DNA from: Pochonia chlamydosporia 170
Taxonomy: Eukaryota > Ascomycota > Sordariomycetes > Hypocreales > Clavicipitaceae
Reading direction: 5' to 3'
Length of the DNA: 64,000 nucleotides
Assembly (NCBI RefSeq): GCF_001653235.2
Contig: NC_035793.1
Location: 620,001 to 684,000 of the forward strand
The translations under genes were made by a program, and so were the position numbers. The notes under the pieces were generated by a model that did not search any database, was not told the origin of the DNA, and saw only the letters and a program-made list of their open reading frames with translations. Below are positions 1 through 11,361 of this stretch, piece by piece. Each line of letters starts with the position of its first letter. Within the stretch, counting starts at the first letter, position 1.

Positions 1-1
1 G

Positions 2-2836
2 CTCATCAACCCGGCGCTGAAGAATATTGGCATTGCCACCTTTTTCAGCGCCATTGTCCTCTACATTGTTCCGCCAGCCGGCATATTGATGGTGTATTTA
101 CTGGCCTCGTTATCGTTACTTTTGGGCATGTGCCTGGCTTGGGCTTGGGGTCTTTTGTCCATGAAGGCCGCCTTGGCTGTGCGCCCTGACGATGAAACCC
201 AAGCGCTGCTCCAATCCCTCCGACAGCAGGCGGCTACCATTGGTAATCAAACCGGACAGTCGCCGGCGGCTATTGCCCAAGAGCTCATCTACAATGGCTT
301 CATGCTTGACGCGCGGGTTATTGCCATCTATTTTGTCATGTGCTGCGTCTTTATATATGTGCTTGCTCGGCTGCGGTACGCCAATGGCAAGCTAGTTTTG
401 TTGCAACTCTTTGGCACTATTGTCATCGACGTGTTTTTGTTAACCGGGCCCATCCTGACAAAATTCAATGCCAAGCTCGCGCAGGTGCTGGTGAAGCCAG
501 GCGCAATCGGAATAGGCTTGGGGGCAGCCTGTTGCCTTCTCGTCTTCCCGCAATCGACGTCGTATGTTGTTTTGGGACAGATGGAGCAACTCATTCGCAT
601 GGTGGAGGCACCTCTAGACTCGACACGACGGTACTTTGCTGGAGACGAGACGTTGGGTGATGCGGAATTACGAGCGTCGAAAGGCGCTATTATCGGCTTG
701 TTCAAGAGCATGGAGCCTGCTCTTGCATTCCTTCCGCTTGATCTTTCACGAGGCAGATGGAACACTGATGATGTCAAGAGTCTTCAAGGGCGTGTGAGAG
801 ATGCTATTGCGGCCGGCCTATTCCTTCTAGATTTCCATATCGCTCGAGTTTCAGCGGCTGCCAGGGCCCAGAAACTTACAACAGCCCAGCCAACCCCTGA
901 AGTGATTTCCCCTGGAGACATCAGCGACGAGAAGGAAAAGGAAGGGGGCAACATGACCTTCTATACTGGCCTGGTTGACGCTTTGAAGAGTCCGGAACAG
1001 AGCTCTATCCGACAAGGCTTGTTGGAGACCCTCAAAGGCACAACCGCCGAAGTTCTTGAAGTGAACTCTCGAGCAATTAAAGTTGCAGCCGAGACCGTTC
1101 ACACCATCAACACGGGACGATGGTATTTTTCCTCAAGCCGTACCAAGCGCCTCAATCTACTCAAGGAAGAGTTGGCGGATCTCCGTTCTAAATTACAATG
1201 CGCCCGGGAATCATGCGTTGTCAGCACCAATGACGCCGTCCTTGGCGCCCACGCCGATTTATTTGATGAGCACGGCCAGCTCAAAAACCGTAAAGACACA
1301 AACCCGCTGTCTTTTAATGGAATCATCCTCTCAATGGTCCTGGAAGAGCGCATCGTAGGTACGGCAGCGGCTACGGAAGGCATATTAGATCAAATCCTAG
1401 AACTCTTGGAATTGCGAACTAAGACGCGTATTTGGATTCCATCACGACTTCGCTACGCAGTATCTTGGCTGTTTAGCGGCCATATCGCAGCACCAGTTGC
1501 CGGCGCTTCGACGACACCTGCTGAGGACCCTGACGATATACTGGAACAAACTGAGGAGACTCACAGGCGGCTGCGTCTTGTCAGCAAGGGCACTGCTGCG
1601 CCCAAGAAGCGAAGAGGGTTCCTTACTCGAGGGATTATCGGCTTTTATAAATGGTTTACGAATCCGGGAGGGATGTATGCTTTGCGAATGGTCGTGGTCA
1701 CCATTGCCACCTCCATTCCTGCCGTCCTCCCGAACACGGCAGGCTTCTTCTACCGCGAGAAGGGCATTTGGGCGGTTATTATGGCACAAACATGCTTGCT
1801 GATGTATATGGCGGATTTCACATTCTCCCTGGTATCCCGGGGCCTAGGCACGGTTCTTGGTGGCGCTCTTGCCCTGGTTGCTTGGTACGCGGGTTCAGGC
1901 AACGGCATCAGCAACCCATACGGACTTGGGGCTACCACGGCGGTTATCTCATTCATACTCATGTGGTGGCGCATCTACTTACCCCCAGCATTTGCGCAAG
2001 CAAGCATCATGACGGCAGCCACATTTGTGTTGATTCTCGGATTCAGCTGGGACCAACATCATATCGTGCAGTACGGCTTGCCTGGCGTCGGCTATGTAGC
2101 CTTTTGGAAACGTCTTGTTACCGTTCTCGTTGGCTTTGCCGCGGCCCTCATTGTTCAAATTTTCCCCAGACCTCCGTCCGCCACTCGTTACGTTTGCAAA
2201 ACACTGGCAAATACGGTTCGATCGCTGAACGACCACTACGCTCTTCTTGTATCCCAGTGGGCTCATTCGGATCGTGATGGTCAGAACCTTGGCGCCGCAG
2301 CAGCAGCGGAGAAAATTACGTTCAAGGTTGCGGAAACCCTGATGGATCTGACGGGGGCTATTAGTTTACTGAAAGTGGAAATCAGCACGACTCATTTCGA
2401 CCAGAAGATTTTGTTCACGACCAGGGAGCACTGCAACAGAATGAACCAGTGCCTAGGCAAGCTGCTGGTTCTATCGTCTACGCTGCCAAAACATCTCCAG
2501 AACCGCCTTACTAAAACAGTGGGCATTATTGACGACAACGTCGTGGGCAACATCATGGCCGTTTTGACCATTATTGAATCCTCGCTGCGAACCGGTGCGC
2601 CACTCCCGCAGAGGCTGCCGGCGCCACTGGTACAAAGCTGCTTTGTGGCGTGGTATGCGCAGCATGAACGTGCCGAGCTGAATACAGATCTCATCAAGAG
2701 CGAGGACTACCGAAAATATTGTGTTGCGGTGTCGGCCTATATGACGTTTTTGTCGACAGTGGATGACTTGGTAGAGGCTCTGAAGGAGGCGTTGGGAGAA
2801 GCTCACGTCGTACATCACTGGGAGGAGGCAGTGTAG
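2..2836 (+). CDS. BRE4-like / aromatic-acid exporter family membrane transporter, 5' partial
   Basis: The frame is open from base 2, so the gene begins before the window; 944 residues are visible and end at TAG 2834-2836. Two membrane blocks flank a long soluble segment, the layout of the fungal ArAE_2/DUF2421 (BRE4-like, FUSC-related) family of putative ER or plasma-membrane exporters. The N-terminal block continues to about residue 190. The second block starts near residue 555 with a helix around LRMVVVTIATSIPAV, continues through hydrophobic stretches to about residue 720, and is followed by a soluble C-terminal domain. Family members are linked to export of organic acids or to brefeldin A sensitivity; the substrate here cannot be told. 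No intron is needed in the visible part. The ATG at 89 is internal and not the start. Confidence 0.88.
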   Translation, partial: LINPALKNIGIATFFSAIVLYIVPPAGILMVYLLASLSLLLGMCLAWAWGLLSMKAALAVRPDDETQALLQSLRQQAATIGNQTGQSPAAIAQELIYNGFMLDARVIAIYFVMCCVFIYVLARLRYANGKLVLLQLFGTIVIDVFLLTGPILTKFNAKLAQVLVKPGAIGIGLGAACCLLVFPQSTSYVVLGQMEQLIRMVEAPLDSTRRYFAGDETLGDAELRASKGAIIGLFKSMEPALAFLPLDLSRGRWNTDDVKSLQGRVRDAIAAGLFLLDFHIARVSAAARAQKLTTAQPTPEVISPGDISDEKEKEGGNMTFYTGLVDALKSPEQSSIRQGLLETLKGTTAEVLEVNSRAIKVAAETVHTINTGRWYFSSSRTKRLNLLKEELADLRSKLQCARESCVVSTNDAVLGAHADLFDEHGQLKNRKDTNPLSFNGIILSMVLEERIVGTAAATEGILDQILELLELRTKTRIWIPSRLRYAVSWLFSGHIAAPVAGASTTPAEDPDDILEQTEETHRRLRLVSKGTAAPKKRRGFLTRGIIGFYKWFTNPGGMYALRMVVVTIATSIPAVLPNTAGFFYREKGIWAVIMAQTCLLMYMADFTFSLVSRGLGTVLGGALALVAWYAGSGNGISNPYGLGATTAVISFILMWWRIYLPPAFAQASIMTAATFVLILGFSWDQHHIVQYGLPGVGYVAFWKRLVTVLVGFAAALIVQIFPRPPSATRYVCKTLANTVRSLNDHYALLVSQWAHSDRDGQNLGAAAAAEKITFKVAETLMDLTGAISLLKVEISTTHFDQKILFTTREHCNRMNQCLGKLLVLSSTLPKHLQNRLTKTVGIIDDNVVGNIMAVLTIIESSLRTGAPLPQRLPAPLVQSCFVAWYAQHERAELNTDLIKSEDYRKYCVAVSAYMTFLSTVDDLVEALKEALGEAHVVHHWEEAV

Positions 2837-3069
2837 TCAGCCGGCAAGTCGTATATAACATTCAAATGTTCTCTCAGAAAGGACAGTCACGTAATACATA
2901 AAATAGACTAATGGTCAGCCAGAGAATCTAGAAATTAGGTTTCATTATATAATATCCTTCACAAAATCCCTAGCGCCTACGTCAATCTTGGGTGTCATTG
3001 TCTATGAGTATATATCATGGGAAGTCGTAACGTGTATCTCTCCATCTTCATCATCGAGATTCTCAATTG

Positions 3070-3788
3070 TCAAGCCAGCCCATTTGGATACCACCTCTGG
3101 TCGCACCGCCCGACACTCTGGCCATGTTCGCTACCAAACTCACAAGGCGCATGAAAAGACTCCGCCTGCATGCCGTCATACACACCCTCCCCAGCAACAT
3201 AGTACTGCATGTCAGCATCCGCAGTGCTCGAAAACACGCCCAAGTAATTCTCAAACCCGTTATACTGCTGAACATCCTGCAGCAGCAAAGGATCAATGGC
3301 AAAGTTGTCAAGACTAGTCCCGGGCATTGTGTCAAACACGTCCATTGTGCCCAGCTGGCAGGGCAAAGGCGAGGCAGTCTTGTCGGAGAGTGTGTCGCTG
3401 GAATCATAGTCTGCAGGGCTCATGGAAACAGGACTGAGGAGACTGTTCTTTCGGTCGGATTGCCGCCGGGGCTTGGATATTGACGAGGAACTTGATTTTG
3501 AGGGACGGGATGAGGATGATTTTTTGGATTTGCTGCAGGTGGTGTATGCGCATGTTAGGCCTTTGCAGCGGCATCTGTTGCAGGCGTTTTGGCCGTCTCC
3601 ATCGCAGCGAGTCTAATTGTGAAGTTAGTATGGTGACGAAACGAGCAGAGTAAGAGGTCAGATGTTACCTTTTTCTCGCGGCACGTTTTACATGCTTGGA
3701 TCTTGCTGGATCGACCATTGGCAGGGTCGTAGCTTCGCGGCACGACAACCTCGTTTGTGTCGGAGTCGTATCTCCACGCTGTGAGCAT
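3070..3788 (-). CDS. Short Zn(II)2Cys6 DNA-binding protein
   Basis: Two exons, 3788-3669 and 3612-3070, flank a 56-nt phase-0 intron (3668-3613). The join completes a Zn2Cys6 binuclear cluster at about residues 33-61 with spacing C-X2-C-X6-C-X7-C-X2-C-X6-C (CKTCREKK at the end of exon 1, TRCDGDG at the start of exon 2). A Lys/Ser-rich basic stretch follows. The 220-residue product is much shorter than typical fungal regulators (500-900) and has no room for the middle homology region. The C-terminal half is acidic and rich in Asp, Ser and aromatics, which may act as an activation domain. The start at 3788 lies only 33 codons before the cluster, as in other small C6 proteins. Targets are unknown. 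The gene is convergent with the transporter ending at 2836. Splice sites are inferred but phase-consistent. Confidence 0.75.
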
Positions 3789-6700
3789 TTCGAAATTACT
3801 TGTATGGTAAAATTGAACAAAAGTACAGTGTAATTGAACAATTCAGAAGGGTAGAGAAAGAGTAACTATCATGCTTGTCACGATGGGAGAAGAAGGGGAG
3901 GAAATAAAAGATGACGATATAATATATACTTTCCCAAGCGATGCGACGGCCCCCAAAGTCCCGCGTCTATTTTTCAAGCCTCGCTCGTCTGACACCCCTC
4001 GATTAGACGGCATGCTCAATGGCTCCAGAGCTCGACGGAAGGACCAGCAATTCGCCATTGATGACTGAACCAGGGGTCTCCACTGGGCCACCGAGTGGAA
4101 ACGTTCCGTTTTCTCCATTTTCATGTTCGTTGGTCTTTAGTCTTTGGCCTCTGGGGCAGGGGACCTTGGTGCCAAGTTAACCGTAGGGCTGGCTGGTTTT
4201 GGTGAGAACTGAGAAGGATGACAAGTTGGGTTTGGCAGAAGCTTGGACTCAAACGGGTGTCAATTGGCGACAACTTGAACGAGAACGAGCAGCGGCACAT
4301 CAACCCTCAACAAGGAAGGAGGCGGGGCAGGGCGTCGTTGATTCAGATTCGTGATTGGTCATGGAAGTGGCCGAAGATGGAGCACCCCTGTTTGTGCTGA
4401 GGCTGGAATAAAGAGTGGTGATTGGGTGGAAGAGGGGAGCTCGTTCAGACGTTGTTTGGATTGGTTGCTGGGCTTTGCGGGAGGTCTGATCGAGGGACTG
4501 GGGTGTCAGAGGCGCTTTTCCCGATGGGGAACGGACCGACGGGAAGTGCATTCGATCTTTGATAGCTTGGACCCGTTTGTGAAATCTGAATGGAGGCCAG
4601 GAGTGGCATTCGTGCGAATCATTTTCTGCTGCACAGGGCTGAGGCGGAGGACGGGGGGCAAATTGTCACGGCTTTACACGGGTGCGTGGTCTTGTTCTCC
4701 AGCGGCTGTTGCATTTGCTGCGCCTTGGGAGGCCGATGCTACGTGAGATTCGGCTGTTCCAGTCTTGATTTCATGTAGAGCCCAACACAACGCGGCACGA
4801 CACGACAGACACGACACGGCCTTGTCCGTGGGTATCTGATTTGAGACCCATGACATAGCTTTAATCTAGTCAGATGTCGTTGCCGTTCTCGTCAGATGTC
4901 GTTATCGTTCTGCTCCTTCGGCGAGATCGGCTTTTACGAACTAAACTCCTTACACTTACACAGGCGACAAACCCGTCCATCACTCATCGTACTCATCATA
5001 CGAACATTAAGGAGTCATATCTCACCGGCAATGTAACCCTCAAACTCGTAGCCACCAAACTCTCCAAACTTACATGGCGCTTTCTCATCAGCCACCCCTT
5101 CGGGAGCGTTTGCCGGGCTCTCTTGTTCCCTCGATCTAGTCCCCTCCATCCATCATCTTGGCAGACAAACAACTGTGAAAAGAAGCCTGTTTTTACTTAT
5201 TTCCCCCTCGGCTCGCGTCAGTTTTAGCCCTGTGGTTCCACGCCTCCACCACCACAAGTAAACGACCTTGCCTAATGCTGCCATGTTGTCACCAATCCCT
5301 TGTTACCTTGCCTCTCTCAACATGCAGGATCAATTCCGTAGTGTCCTTCTGTTCTGCTTCGGGCGCTACAATGCTCGCCGATTGGGCATCGCGGGTTTGT
5401 CGTGGCTGCAGGACCCTGCACTTTTGTGCCCGCCCAAAATAGAGTCCTGCATCTGGTTGCCTGGGTATTTGGGGGTTAAGAATTAAGGGCGAGATTATGG
5501 AGAATGAACGGGATTTCGGGAACTTTTTGTTGTTTGGGGTCTTGCGCTTGGATGGCGGAGTTGCGGATTGTAGAACACCCACACTTGGTTGGTTGTGAGG
5601 GAATGATAACCGTCGCTCTTGGGTATTTTGGTGAGACATTAGGAGGCGAAGATTGAGTGTAATGGGGGATGATGACTGCCGATTACCATTAAATATGCTT
5701 GTAGGGCTGACTTGTCTTAGAACTTTGGTATACGAGGCATCACCGCGTGTAAGCTGGAACAGCTGATACAGAAAATCCAGGAACAAATGCAGCAGTGGAA
5801 GCGGGGATGTGAACGCTCACGATGTTGCCCTACTCTCATACCTCGCAGACGAATTAGGCATGTCCGCAATGACGAAATAGGGAGTCAATTGTTCAAAATG
5901 GTTCGTCAAGATCCGGTATCCGTGTCTATAGCCGAGTTGCGAAGCGATATCCGGTGCTTCATATGAAAGATTCCTGGAAAAGACTAACACAACCAGTGGC
6001 AAGAGGTGTTTGCGCTACGGGCCAAGATGGAGAGCTCCATGGTAGCATGTCCGATGCCCTTGTTGACGAAAAAGTATCCGAGTATCCTCCTCATAGTGGG
6101 CCACAGAGCCGCAGAGCATTCAGAATGAACAACTAATCGTGACCACTCAATAAATCCGACAGGCGTCATCTCCACCGCTCCCTCGTCCACGTTCGATGCG
6201 CAGGACCAGAGTTCCACGTCCTGATGGACCCAAAGGGGTGCATACATACTTGGAAACTGCGCACTTCCCCAAATGGTGGCTGCAGGGGGCCACGACCAGT
6301 AAGGCTGGATTTGGCCGAACATGTCCGCCGAAGGACTCTAGAATACGGGTTCTGTCCTGGGAGGTGGTTTGCGGAGGGTGCTATCTTGGAAATAGCTGCC
6401 GACACAGACGCAGGCCTTGACGGGTCAGTACGGGGAAGGGGTCGCTTCCGTCGGGCCATTCATTGGGGGCTAGGTTTCGCCAGACTTTGCCTCAAAAGGT
6501 CTCTGCGATGTGATCATCCTCTCCGGCAATAGTTGTAGCGACGATTATGGTGTGAGGCAACCGAGATTAGATGAGACGGAAGCATATACAACTTGAGTGA
6601 CGGTGAGATTCGTATTCACACCGCCATGCCGGGCAACGCATACGGACCTTTACAGAGCCGTGCTCAAGGCACACTTTTGCTTCGGAGGCATTGAATCTCG

Positions 6701-9273
6701 TGATGTAGATAGGTCGTAACAGCGATGACGGTAAATGACGGGCGCAGGACCCCCAAGACGGCCGTTTGCCTCATGGCCGTGATGTGTGGGAGGTTTCTTC
6801 GCCAGGCAGCAAAGCAAAGGTGTACATGTATCCTTGGAGGACTAGACATGATCTGTGGTTGGCTCTCTGGAGGAACGACACCTGCATGAGAGAGCTGGTG
6901 TCGTGTAGGGTGGTGTGTGTCTCTGTGGCTTGCAGAATATGTGAGGCGTGAGATTTAAGATCTAAGCATGGTGACGAGCTGCGGGGGCGAAAGGTGCCAC
7001 GAATCTCGGCCCCTTCCGATTACGGTATTCCTTGTCTGGAGGCTCCGACGGGCGCGGCAAGTGTGCCGAGAATGTGATGGGGATGAAGATCGGGGTGAGG
7101 CTGTTGATGAATTCTTGTTTTGTTGTTGTTGGATGGCAGTGGGTGATCTCTGGGCCGTGCTCGTGAGAACTGGGGTCTGTGTGTTAATACTGCAGAGTAA
7201 AAAGTGGTAGTACTACAAGCCGTGTACTCTAGCTTAGTTTCAAGAAGATGTAGATGAACAAATATTGCGTCCTTGACATACGAAACTTACTACAATTGCA
7301 ACAGAGCCTTTGAATTCAACGTACAACAAGCTGGACTGGTTGCCCTGTCTCTGTTGGACAGCCCAAAACGTTCATGTGATGTGAGATATTCCCTCGTAAG
7401 TACGGCACCTAGCCGCGCAGTACTTGGCAGTCAACCATGCGTCTCGCTTAACTTGCAGACATAATTCCGCCGTTTCCGTCCATCTGCAGATCTATAAATT
7501 CCGCTTTACAGAGTACCTACTCTCGTAAGACGACCTGTCTAGCAGCCCTACCCTCGGCCATGACATGAGGTAATGTCATCGTAGCAAGTTGGGTGAAGTA
7601 CATGATGTCACAGCCCCGTTTGGCTTCATGTAGATTTACATGTCACATTGAATGAGCTCTGTGAAATTCATGAGCCAAATCTTATATATTTATTGTAAAT
7701 TTAGTCGGTCTTTTGTCTATTGCCTCACGGCTTGCGTTGCAAATTGTGGAAGCGCATCATCACATATGTAGCGAGTGACTCCAGTTCCGTAAAAGTACGT
7801 TACCACAGCATATTCAATTAGAACTCAGACTGCCTACAAAAGACCATTCGTTATAAGATACTCTTGGTTTACTATTCCACACTGCAAACAAGATCTCAGG
7901 TGGATCATTACATACAACTCAGCTTCTTTCCATGCAAGTCAACTGTCTTAAACTCCACTTAGTTTGAAGTCCATGTCACAAATCCCAACAGTGGTTGTCA
8001 GTTCCTACTTCTTGTCTTTTCTCCTTCTTTCTCTTTTGTTCCGAAAGTTAAAAACTTCCAAGCTATCGACCGACTAGTGTACCAAAGAATGGAAAGCGTT
8101 GAGACCGCAGCCCCGTCGTCGGGTCAGCCATGATGATTATCTAGCCGTTTCGCAGTTGCGCAAGCTCACATCTGAACTTTGGCGTGGCTCTGAAGTGCCT
8201 TATGGCATCTTCTGGTTTCATCAGTCGGCACTCAAGTTTATGGAGGGAGCCAAATTGTCACATTTTGCCAACAGCAGGCTCCAACCCCTTGGTCATACGG
8301 CGCAGGAACTTGCTCTGTAAACGCGCTTTTATCGTGAAGCATTTTTCTTGTCTTTGCAATAAATATAAAAGAACTCTGTTATACGCACGTGTTGAATTAC
8401 AATTCATGTGTTGTAGAGGGTTGGGTTTACAAGAACTTAGTATGCAACCGCGCATCTTGAACTGAAATAGCCATATTCTCATCAGAGGTTTCATCCAGCT
8501 CAACAAACGGATACCCTCGGATCTCACAGTATTAATTGGCTTGCCGCCGTTATGTCTGTCAGAAGTTCCCGTGTCAGCTCCTCTCGATGTGTCATCTCAG
8601 GTTATACGTGCGGATTTTCAAGTTGCCATGAAACTCTAAGTAGCTAATAACCTTCTGATGTAACTGCCCAAACATTTATACCTCTCGTTCATGTGGGCTA
8701 TACTCAACGTGTAAAAGGAAGGTCTATTTTGCGATCAGCTGAAAGCTCAGTGAAATGATGAGATATCAGCCACCTGTGAACCGCGTTCATTGAGTAGACC
8801 CCAGCTGGTTGTTTAGTAGTTTTCAAGCAAATTTCACGTTACATCAATCAGTCTCTCAATACAGCTAAGTCGCAATGAAGAAGTTAGATGAGCGAATAAG
8901 TGGGTTCAAGGTCTCATTGACTACTTCAAGTCTTGAGGGTCATCGCATATCGGACATGTGGTCAGAAGATGCCCCGTGAAGCAGTGGTGCTAGACCAAGC
9001 AGCGCGGGTTAGGTGCAGCTGGACTTGCGTAAGAATTAATCCTCGGAGGATCCCATTACAAAAATGATAAAACCTGGGTCGCTGCATGCCATGCTCAGAC
9101 GGCCATTGATGCATGCCTTGAAGTACGCGCCACTTGGAAATACCAGCGCCTTACCGCCCGGCAGAATCTTCACCGCCCGGTAAAAAAGTTACAGCCCAGA
9201 AATTTCAATGCCTTCAACTTACCTGCCCCTCCGAGATTGGCTGCATCCGCCAGATCAATTCACAGCCTTCACC
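3789..9273. other. 5.5 kb intergenic region without a supported gene
   Basis: No convincing gene was found. Open frames up to 165 codons exist but overlap one another on both strands, mostly begin at non-ATG codons and resemble no family I know. The minus strand between about 6560 and 5817 has a frame that looks protein-like but is broken by five stops; it is discussed as a possible relic. From about 7250 to 8960 the sequence is visibly richer in A and T. The segment next to 9273 is the ESF1 promoter and that next to 3789 is the promoter of the Zn2Cys6 gene. Confidence 0.6.
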
Positions 9274-11361
9274 ATGAAGAACCAAAAGAAGGGCAGCGGC
9301 TCTTCTTCAAGTCGCATCACCGATGCGCGATTCGCCAGCTTTGAGACCGATCCCCGGTTTCGCCTCCCCTCCAAGAAGCGCACCAAGACTACCTTGGACA
9401 AGCGATTTGCTGGCATGCTCGATGATGAAGACTTTACAGCCACAGCTAAAGTAGATCGCTACGGACGCAAGATCAAATCCGATTCAAAAAAGAAGGCCCT
9501 CCAACGGTTGTATCAACCAGAAGAAGACGAAGACGAAGATCCGAGCAAGTCAGAGGAGGACGAGAAATCGGAAGTTGATGATGACGAAGTTGTGCAACGG
9601 GAGCTTCGAGCCGCCGAAGAGAAAGAGAAAGAAAAGCCGAAGGACTACGATCCGGCCCGACATGGAGGCTTTGCTTCCTCAGAATCCGACTCTGATTCCG
9701 ACGAGGACTCGGATGAGGAGGAGGAAGAGGGCGGTGTTGGTCTAGCTACAGAAGGGGAGATGCAGAAATTTCAGGACGAGCAGGTCGATGTCGAGACGGG
9801 CGAAGTTACAAATCGCATTGCTATTGTCAATTTGGACTGGGACCATGTCAAGTCCACAGATCTTATGGCCTTGTTCGCCAGTTTCCTACCTGAGAGTGAG
9901 GACGGTCGCATCCTCAAGATATCCGTCTACCCTAGTGAATTTGGCAAAGGAAGGATGCAACAAGAGGAAGTTGAGGGCCCTCCGAAGGCTCTCTTCAAGA
10001 ACGATGGAAAGGACTCCGACGACAGCAGCGACGACGGAAGCGACAGCGAAGATGAAAAGATCAAAAAGGAGCTAATGCAGGAAGGTGACGACCAAGATTT
10101 TGATAGCGATGCACTTCGAGCATACCAATTAGACCGATTGAGGTACTACTACGCTGTCATGGTCTGTTCAAGTCCCAAAGCGGCACAAACGATTTACGAA
10201 GCTACGGACGGGACGGAATACCAATCGTCTTCCAATGTCATTGACTTGCGATTTATTCCCGACGATGTTACCTTTGACGACGAGCCCCGGGATGAGTGCG
10301 ACAAGATTCCCGATACGTATAAACCGGTCGAGTTTGTGACCAATGCTCTGCAAAGCTCCAAAGTCAAGTTGACGTGGGACATGCACCCTGAGGAGGCATC
10401 TCGTAAGGAATCAATCAACAGAGCATTCACTGGCAGCCGGGCAAATCTCGAAGAAAACGATCTCCGAGCCTACCTCGCGAGCGACAGCGAAGATGACGGA
10501 AATGATGTAGAAGAGGTCAACGCAGAGGCCGAGGAAGATGCTGCGGACGAGCCCAAGCTATCCAAGAAAGAGCTAGCCCGCAGGAAGATGCGAGAAGCGC
10601 TGGGTCTAGCGGAAGAGGCAGCGCCCAAGAAATCAAAGGACGGCCCCGTAGGCGACATGCAAATTACATTTACATCAGCTCTATCCAACTCCAAGGCGAA
10701 GGATGCCGATCAAGAAGAAACGACAATCGAGAAGTACAAGCGGAAAGAGAAGGAACGAAAAGATAAGAAGCGACAGGCAGCCAAAGCTAAGCGTGCCGGC
10801 ATTTCAGGCGAAGATGCGGATCAAGGAGAAGACGACCTTCCCAATCCCGCCGCCGATGATGACCTTGGTTTTGATGACCCCTTCTTCACCACTGAAGACA
10901 CGGCCGCGCCGTCCAAAACCTCTATCCGCAAAGAAGAGCGACTCAAGAAGCGTCAAGCTCGGGAAGAAGAAGAAGCAGAATCAGCCGCCGCGAAGGCACA
11001 CCTCACCAAGGTCATGGCAGAAGATTCTCTCGATAATCAAGTGGATCACCTGGATCATTTCGACATGAATGAGATTATGCGCGCCGAGAAGAAAAAGAGC
11101 AAGAAAGGCAAGAAGGGTAAAAAGGGTGCTGGGGATATTGAAGATAGAGGCGGATTACAGGAAGATTTTAGCATGGACCTTGAGGATGAGCGATTCAAGG
11201 CCGTCTTTGACAGTCATGAGTTTGCGATTGATCCTTCTAATCCCAAGTTTAAGGCCACAAGCGGTATGAAGAAGTTGTTGGAGGAAGGGAGGAAGAAGAG
11301 ACGGGGAGGTGATGGCGATGACGAGCCGAGGCGGAAGAAGATTAAGAAGGGGAGGAGGTGA
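9274..11361 (+). CDS. ESF1: Pre-rRNA-processing protein ESF1
   Basis: A single exon of 695 codons. The N-terminus carries the ESF1 signature: ITDARFASFETDPRFRLP followed by a Lys-rich TKTTLDKRFAGML. The central part matches the ESF1 RRM-like region (IAIVNLDWDHVKSTDLMALF, about residues 185-365), split by an acidic insert. The C-terminus has the NUC153 element (DERFKAVFDSHEFAIDPSNP, then FKATSGMKKLLEEGRKKR) and a basic tail. Long Asp/Glu/Ser and Lys/Glu runs are typical of nucleolar proteins. In yeast, Esf1 associates with U3 snoRNA and 35S pre-rRNA and is needed for early cleavages and 18S rRNA formation. I chose ATG 9274 (context ACCATGA) over the in-frame ATG 9208 because the family starts shortly before the ITD-RFASF block. 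The function is well supported by homology. Confidence 0.94.
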   Translation: MKNQKKGSGSSSSRITDARFASFETDPRFRLPSKKRTKTTLDKRFAGMLDDEDFTATAKVDRYGRKIKSDSKKKALQRLYQPEEDEDEDPSKSEEDEKSEVDDDEVVQRELRAAEEKEKEKPKDYDPARHGGFASSESDSDSDEDSDEEEEEGGVGLATEGEMQKFQDEQVDVETGEVTNRIAIVNLDWDHVKSTDLMALFASFLPESEDGRILKISVYPSEFGKGRMQQEEVEGPPKALFKNDGKDSDDSSDDGSDSEDEKIKKELMQEGDDQDFDSDALRAYQLDRLRYYYAVMVCSSPKAAQTIYEATDGTEYQSSSNVIDLRFIPDDVTFDDEPRDECDKIPDTYKPVEFVTNALQSSKVKLTWDMHPEEASRKESINRAFTGSRANLEENDLRAYLASDSEDDGNDVEEVNAEAEEDAADEPKLSKKELARRKMREALGLAEEAAPKKSKDGPVGDMQITFTSALSNSKAKDADQEETTIEKYKRKEKERKDKKRQAAKAKRAGISGEDADQGEDDLPNPAADDDLGFDDPFFTTEDTAAPSKTSIRKEERLKKRQAREEEEAESAAAKAHLTKVMAEDSLDNQVDHLDHFDMNEIMRAEKKKSKKGKKGKKGAGDIEDRGGLQEDFSMDLEDERFKAVFDSHEFAIDPSNPKFKATSGMKKLLEEGRKKRRGGDGDDEPRRKKIKKGRR

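Noticed and set aside
5289..5786. 165-codon minus-strand frame
   Set aside because: It begins at TTG, its first ATG is about 50 codons in, and the composition resembles non-coding DNA.
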